DNA of 64,000 nucleotides, taken from Heterobilharzia americana. Its lineage: Eukaryota; Platyhelminthes; Trematoda; Strigeidida; Schistosomatidae. Position numbers and translations under genes: made by a program. Below the pieces are notes generated by a model. It saw only the letters and a list, made by a program, of their open reading frames with translations, had not been told where the DNA came from and ran no database searches. The first letter of the stretch is position 1; the number at the start of each line of letters is the position of its first letter. The stretch lies in contig OX104129.1 of NCBI GenBank assembly GCA_944470555.2, positions 47,835,998 to 47,899,997 of the forward strand. The letters are read 5' to 3'. This document shows, piece by piece, positions 59,201 through 64,000 of the stretch.

Positions 59201-61919
59201 GAGTAGTGGAGGCCTCAATATCTTTCTCATTCATCGTTGTAACATGATTCATATTGTTAGGCTTCTTGAACTCGTTTTCAGCTTCACTATTTACGGAAAG
59301 TCTTTTTCGAAATCTGAGGACTTATGGATGTAGATTATGCCTGGATGTCATCCAGCATTTACTTGAATTTACCAATAATCCTCAGTGATGCGGCTTTCAT
59401 TCTTTCATCATAGGGTTGCGAAAAAGCATAAGACTTGAAGTTTTTTAAGCAAATTTTAGTCAGAATACGGAGAATAACTGAAATTTGACAACTAGACTTC
59501 TTAATAAATAAAACTTATTCACTCACTTAACACAGTCCTACTTTCTTATTTTCATTATAGCCTTGACGAAATCAAATTAATTTCACGATGCTGGAGGGAC
59601 AGATAATATGACATGGGGGATATACTTCACTCATTTTGCTATCGACTATCATTTACACCAAAACGCCTATTCAACAGGAAAAACCAAACTAGATATACTT
59701 ATATTCTATATCTAGTACACAGGGTATAGTTATGGTAAAAATGAAATGGTACTTGAAGTCGTAAAGAAAAGAAGAGATAATTCAGCGAAGAAAATTTTCC
59801 TTTTCGATGATATCATTTTCTAGAGCCGTACAGTCGTATTTATATATTTCATAAACATATAACAGCCTATTATAAAACAATAGGGTATAATTGCATCATT
59901 AACTCAGTGCTAAAAAAGCCGAGATGAAGAATGTAAAGTAGTTGCGTAATTATCTAAGACAGTGGAAATGTCGAGGAAGGCAAGGAGTTTGACAAGGTGG
60001 AAATTGTTCGTAGATAAGAAATGCGAATATTGAGTATTCACTTGATAGATAGGTGTAAAGAAGGTGAAGAACGAGACAAGGGTCATAATGCAGTTGATAA
60101 TAATAAGCTAACTAATTATGATGAAGTCCAAAAAGGTGAAAGTGATAAGAACATGGTAAGAGATTAAACATACTTCCTTTGCACGCAGAGATCAGGCTTG
60201 AATTGATGTATTGCCAGTGCCTGCGCTGTGCACAACTGTCGAAGGCGTACTCCTTTTGAACTATTCCATTTGACACGATAAATGAAACCGAAGGGAGATT
60301 CTGGTCGAGCTTTATATCCGGAGTTGACCAAATGTTCAAGAATTGAACTGATAATTAATTTACATTCTCCCCTCTACAACCATGCAGGATAATGCTCTGA
60401 GATACGTTTGGAAAGCGTGCGCTTTGTGCTGCCTACATAACTAGCTCCACAGGAGCAAGTAAATTTGTAAACACAAATCGAGGTGGTCCAAAGTGGCAAC
60501 TTGTCCTTAATGCACTCAGGAATTAGTTGCTGATTAGGGAAGCTGATCTGCAGTCTTGCAGAGAAGAATGTCTTCTTCAGTGATCTGGACAACCAATTCT
60601 TCAGGATCTGTGCTGCCGTATCGCCATTGAAAACAACGTTCATAAACAAAGTTTTATTAGGGAACTATGAGTACTCGCTTCGTATTCTGATTTACTTTCA
60701 AGTTCTAATCAATAAATCTAGACGGATATCCATTTTGCAAGAGGATCTTCCGTAGTTTATCTATTTTCCGTCGATAGTATCACTGGTGCAGATTCTTCTG
60801 ATTCTTGAAGATAAAGAATGAATTAGATTCCTATTTCTGCTAAGAGGCACCCAGCTATGGAAATTCAAATATTATCCATTCCATGTAGACTTCCTAGAAA
60901 TTGAAGTTATTGGTGATGTTTTTGAACCTCTGTTGACACAGTGTGGCATTGACGCATTCGCTTAGTGGTTCTTTAAGTGCGAAACATTTGTCTCAAATCC
61001 TACTGACAAGCAGTCACATACATATTATTATGAAAGTCATTTAAGTGCATAGGTCAAGATCTTTTTAAACAGGCTACACTTACCGACTAAGCTGGATGGC
61101 AAATACAGGCTCCTCTACCAATTTCTGTTCAATCATATTGATGAATACGGGTGTTGAACCAGAATTTTTTGACATTGCTTTGAATGACATACCCATAATT
61201 CCATCGAAATGGAATTGTACAAAAACTGAATCCGGTTGATCAGTAACTTCACCGAATGTTTGGTCCATAACTGTTAGTGAGCCAATCTAGATGAATACAA
61301 ATGATTGTATACTTTCTTACATGAATGATATCAGAACTCAAAAATCCTGATGCTGATCCTCTACCATAGTGTACAGAAAACTCCTCTCCATTTGGCTTGT
61401 AAGTTGAAGATTGTGAACTGTCATACTTGTGGTGAATTTGACAAGATAAATCAAGAGGATTGCATTTTTCTGATGGAACCCAGAGATCTGATGATCCTGT
61501 GTCGAATATCACATGAAATGTTTGAGGTGGGGTCCCAATAGCAATCTCTCCATAATATTCAATCTATGATTATAATGAACTCATTGTTAGGAAGAGTAAA
61601 ATTTGAAAACCATATGTTTCAATCAAGAGACTAGTCAGTTATGTAACACTTACATTTTGGTAATTCTCCAAATATTCAATAGCTGTTCTATCTGAAGATG
61701 CCAATCTTTTTAACCATTTATTTCTTGAACTTTTGATTGACTTGTCCCATTGTTGAGTAAATGAATCATGACGTGACAGATTCTGTCGAGATGGATGTAA
61801 ACGAATTCTATGTTTAGACATATGCATAATTTTCAGTTGAAATAAAGTACCTACCTTGCGACTGGTTCACTGTCAGTTAAGAAGGGTAGAAATAAAACCA
61901 AGAGGTTTAACAGAATCAT
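48983..61919 (-). CDS. Cathepsin D-like aspartic protease precursor, 7 exons, 397 aa
   Basis: Pepsin-family (A1) endopeptidase; in schistosomes such enzymes digest host haemoglobin in the gut at acid pH. Exons: 61919-61855, 61807-61654, 61563-61321, 61286-61084, 56474-56352, 51373-51133, 49147-48983; phases agree and the total is 1194 nt with stop. A hydrophobic signal peptide (residues 1 to about 16) precedes a basic propeptide (to about 73). The mature part starts near [14 protein letters not shown]. First catalytic motif DTGSS (Asp94), disulfide pair CNPLDLSC (107/114), flap Tyr139 in [17 protein letters not shown], second catalytic motif DTGTA (Asp281), and C-terminal [16 protein letters not shown] and RRIGFAE. 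An NGS sequon lies near the start of the last exon. Odd: DTGTA where DTGTS is usual; the second Cys of the usual CxxGC pair before Asp281 is Ser (CPTGS); an extra Cys is in QECYTGD. The tail lacks the long C-terminal extension of some schistosome cathepsin D. It looks intact and functional; which paralogue it is cannot be told here. Confidence 0.93.
50862..51037. mobile_element. MITE-like near-palindromic element
   Basis: 176 bases whose ends are inverted: CAAACATACCATT is perfect at both ends and 23 of the first 26 bases match. The inside is rich in GGGGAAA / TTTCCCC blocks that pair across the centre, so the RNA or single strand could fold into a long hairpin. It lies in protease intron 6, about 95 bases from exon 6. 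No target-site duplication is clear. A minus-strand frame that runs from exon 6 through it is not coding. Confidence 0.7.
51374..53329. other. Protease intron 5 (part), nothing recognised
   Basis: AT-rich sequence without recognisable repeat family or domain. Confidence 0.35.
53330..53430 (+). repeat. tRNA-like SINE fragment
   Basis: TTAGTTAGCTCAGCGAGTAAG (A box) and CCAGGTTTCTATCCACC (degenerate B box) have tRNA-like spacing. No cloverleaf is kept. It differs from the SINE at 26745-26890. Confidence 0.4.
53570..53699 (+). repeat. Left inverted arm of the Penelope-like fragment
   Basis: Pairs with 54001-54130, about 88 percent identical by eye. Inner and outer ends are sharp. Confidence 0.9.
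54001..54130 (-). repeat. Right inverted arm of the Penelope-like fragment
   Basis: Reverse complement of 53570-53699 with no gaps. Contains ATCGTACACTGAT and GTGACGCATG in both arms. Confidence 0.9.
54131..56136. other. Protease intron 5 (part), nothing recognised
   Basis: AT-rich DNA. The plus-strand frame 55591-55953 (120 codons) has no domain, ends in no splice context and runs opposite to the gene, so it is not called. Confidence 0.4.
56137..56202 (+). repeat. (TA)n microsatellite
   Basis: About 33 uninterrupted TA units in protease intron 5, about 150 bases from exon 5. Confidence 0.97.
56708..56762 (-). ncRNA. Hammerhead ribozyme, near-complete
   Basis: Minus strand: TACACGTCTGATGAG, stem II CTAG/CTGG with loop GCCCTAAA, then GAAAC, GCCCATC|CGGTGT. 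CUGAUGA and GAAA are intact, the cleavage triplet is AUC, and stem I pairs ACAC with GGTGT beyond two mismatches. The base pair closing stem II at the core (G against A) is broken. Confidence 0.65.
56862..56922 (+). ncRNA. Hammerhead ribozyme, decayed core, inverted partner
   Basis: GAGCTAAGACCTAAACTAGCGAAACGATCGTCCGCTG-like order (read from 56879): stem II CTA/TAG, GAAAC and GATCGTC| are kept, but the first box is CTTTGAG instead of CTGATGAG. It faces away from the copy at 56708-56762, 100 bases apart. Confidence 0.6.
56930..60110. other. Protease intron 4 (part), nothing recognised
   Basis: About 3.2 kb of AT-rich DNA with a C run near 58360-58372. Short frames on both strands lack domains. 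Confidence 0.35.
60112..60780 (-). mobile_element. Penelope-like element, GIY-YIG endonuclease region
   Basis: The minus strand shows the end of the RT-EN linker (60649-60500, [20 protein letters not shown]), then [19 protein letters not shown] with [13 protein letters not shown], a good GIY-YIG start (Y..C.CG..YVGSTKR...R..EH). After a stop and frame change, 60339-60112 in the other frame carries [16 protein letters not shown] and [14 protein letters not shown], the usual end of the domain. It lies in protease intron 4, same strand as the gene. It covers the stretch upstream of, and overlapping, that kept at 53699-54000. Confidence 0.8.
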
Positions 61920-61990
61920 TGGTCTGTGATCACTTATGCCTAAAAACTTGATAACACCAATATTTATGTATATGTATCTATGTATATTTA
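61920..61990 (-). promoter_or_regulatory. Possible 5'-UTR splice acceptor before the protease start
   Basis: On the minus strand a pyrimidine-ended TTTTTAG lies about 20 bases before the ATG at 61919, and a GTAAAT donor-like site lies about 50 bases further upstream. This could be a short 5'-UTR intron or a spliced-leader trans-splice acceptor, both common in schistosomes. The sequence alone cannot decide. Confidence 0.3.
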
Positions 61991-62914
61991 CCTAAAGTTT
62001 CAAAAAAAACACCAGTGAATCCTAACTGGTGAGTTGAAAATACATAAGATCATTTAGTTGTTCGAAAGGGTTCATAGTTCATTTTAATTGATCAATTGTT
62101 AGTGGTTTACTTATTACATGATAATGATATCAGGAGGAAGCTTATGACACATACACGCACATACGCATATAATTTCACGTCTTTTATATATGAAATAAGT
62201 AACAAGTCGGAGTAAATTACTCACAGAATTAAAAACGTAGATATAATATGTGAAAATCCAATCGCCTAAAATGTCAACTTTTTGGTTTAAGAATGAGGCA
62301 CAAAAGTGAATTATTGTCTTCATACTCAGGGTTAATTACTTCATATTTTGACTCAGTTTTAATCAGCTTAGAACTTCAGCTGTGCTTTAAAGCCTATAAG
62401 TTACCTTAAGATGCTATGTTATAGTATTTCAAACTATGACTATGGGTTACAGATTTATTGTAGACACATATACATAGTCACATAGAGTTGATGAGTTGTT
62501 AGCAGGACGAAACGGACCTTCGTAAATCCAATGCCAATCACAATCGGCTAATTCTGATTAATAACATTATTCGACCATTCAATTTACATTGGAATTTAGC
62601 CCGTAGAATTTTTATTCATGAATTGAATCAATTACGAATATGTTCATTGTTCAATGACTTTTTGAGGTGCAAAAGGGTTACCTGCTAAAAACGGTATCCA
62701 CGAAATCTGAAGATTATTGAATTGCAAGAAAGTAGAGAGTTATAGGAAGAGTCTTTGAGTTTTCGAATTTTCAGTAAATATATTTGTTTTTCCGACTATT
62801 TTTTTCAATTTTGCACAGTATAAGAAAGTATCTGTTCATAGCCATCATTGGTGTTGCTGCTTCACTCAGTATAGGCAGCAAACGGACGAAAGAACGAAAT
62901 CCACTCAACAACCA
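61990..62914. other. 5' flank of the protease gene
   Basis: AT-rich DNA upstream of the protease start. It holds tgtatatgtatctatgtatat (61965-61990 region) and no firm promoter motif. No gene recognised. Confidence 0.35.
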
Positions 62915-63075
62915 TCGGGACATCCGTGCATTAAGCAATGAAACATACTTATTGTGTAAGAGCTAGTGATGCTGCCCACCTGCCCAAACCTCGATAGACG
63001 ATAAGGGGCTCGAACCCACGACCCATTGTTTGAAAGTCATTTCTTTCAACCAATGAGATACAACTCTACTGCGGA
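62915..63075 (-). repeat. tRNA-related SINE copy
   Basis: Minus strand: A-box-like ATCTCATTGGTTGAAAG and B box GGGTTCGAGCCCC about 45 bases apart. The plus strand left of it has gcattaagcaatgaaacatac and agagctagtgatgctgccc, as at 8780-8845 and 22795-22865. Confidence 0.7.
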
Positions 63076-64000
63076 TGTAGAAGCAGTTCAAGAATTTCTG
63101 TCATCGACATAGGGAATTAGGGTTCACTAACTGGTTTGAAGTCTGGTTTTCCCTTCTCATGACTTTCTTTGTTTATGACTGGATTCTGTCCACTTCATAA
63201 TTGTGGATCCCTAATGTATATCATTTGGCTGGGTCACAGATTTTAGCTAAAGAAATAGTTTTCAAGCAATTGCGAGTTATTTTCTTGATATTAAAGTTGC
63301 CTTTTCTATTCCACGGCTTTGAGCTGTCCAACATTTTCAATATGAATATTATGTTGTGCAGGAATTCTTATTTTAACTTATACTATTTTGAAAGTACTCC
63401 AGCAGTATTTAGTGTATCTTATCCTGTCTCTTCAATACGTTCTGGGAGAATGTAGAAAACACTTATTGGTCGTCATTTCTATCAATCAATACCTCTACTG
63501 TTTCTCTTTTGTATCTAAATACGATGAGACAGTATTTTGAGTTGCTAGTTCAGAAGTCAATGTGAAAATAATAGAGTGACTTGTGGCTACTGCTCGGAAT
63601 TCGTCAGAATATAAGTTTGTTCTCATATTGCTAGTTCATTTTAACTATCAGAGCCATAAAATAATTCTCCAGACAATAATAGTTGTACACTAATCTATAA
63701 GTTCCACTTTAAATTAGTTGTACATTTCTATTTATCGCCATTATATGTGAGGAAAAATTAACGAAATCAGTTAACAGTTTCAAACTTCCACTGCCTCTTA
63801 AATTTTTATTTAAAGGTCCTTTAAATTCAACCCTTAGTTCATCAGACAGTTTTCCCTAAAGAAGCTAGGACCAGACTTCCGTGCGAAATGTTGGAATTAT
63901 TTGATTTCAAACACTCTGTGCCTTACATAAATACAATCTATATGAACTATTTAAATCAAGGCTTCAGCTGCAGTTGGTGGTGCGATAAACTGATGCTGAC
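63076..64000. other. Right end of window, nothing firm
   Basis: AT-rich DNA. The stretch gaccagacttccgtgcgaaatgttgg (63870-63895) recalls ends of Penelope-like elements, but this is weak. No gene recognised. Confidence 0.3.

Noticed and set aside
63840..63900. Hammerhead on the minus strand at GTCTGATGA
   Set aside because: No GAAA box or second strand at a suitable distance.

Overview
The window reads as nuclear DNA of a blood fluke (Schistosoma or a close trematode). It is AT-rich and holds two intron-rich host genes, both on the minus strand. Each has very short introns near its 5' end and introns of 1.4-6.4 kb further 3', an asymmetry known from schistosomes. The repeats (degenerate RTE-like LINEs, gypsy LTR elements, Penelope-like elements, hammerhead-ribozyme repeats and tRNA-related SINEs) point the same way. 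No bacterial-style operons, CRISPR arrays or rRNA genes are visible.

Gene 1 (35153 down to 3634) is a lipase maturation factor 2-like gene. I reconstructed sixteen exons whose phases all agree, giving 642 codons plus stop. Its long introns hold most of the mobile DNA in the left half: LINE fragments, a decayed gypsy element on the opposite strand (about 11.7-16.2 kb), a second LINE family, a hammerhead-repeat pair flanked by a 14-bp duplication (21.0-21.5 kb), and two overlapping-class RTE copies (30.8-33.7 kb).

Gene 2 (61919 down to 48983) is a secreted or lysosomal pepsin-family aspartic protease, cathepsin D-like. It has seven exons with consistent phases, encoding 397 residues with signal peptide, propeptide, both catalytic Asp motifs and the flap Tyr. 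Its introns hold a MITE-like inverted repeat (50.9-51.0 kb), a 561-bp Penelope-like fragment with 130-bp inverted arms (53.6-54.1 kb), an inverted hammerhead-like pair (56.7-56.9 kb) and a second Penelope-like fragment with a GIY-YIG domain (60.1-60.8 kb).

Between the genes, 35.3-39.8 kb is unexplained sequence. It is followed by a 7.45-kb gypsy element (39.8-47.3 kb) whose two LTRs are nearly identical although its polymerase genes are badly decayed. That element carries about 1.7 kb of antisense, formerly coding sequence of unknown origin, placed between the RNase H and integrase regions. I regard this as the most unusual object in the window.

All exon boundaries, alignments and repeat identities were worked out by eye from the sequence. 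Family names rest on recognised motifs, not on a search.
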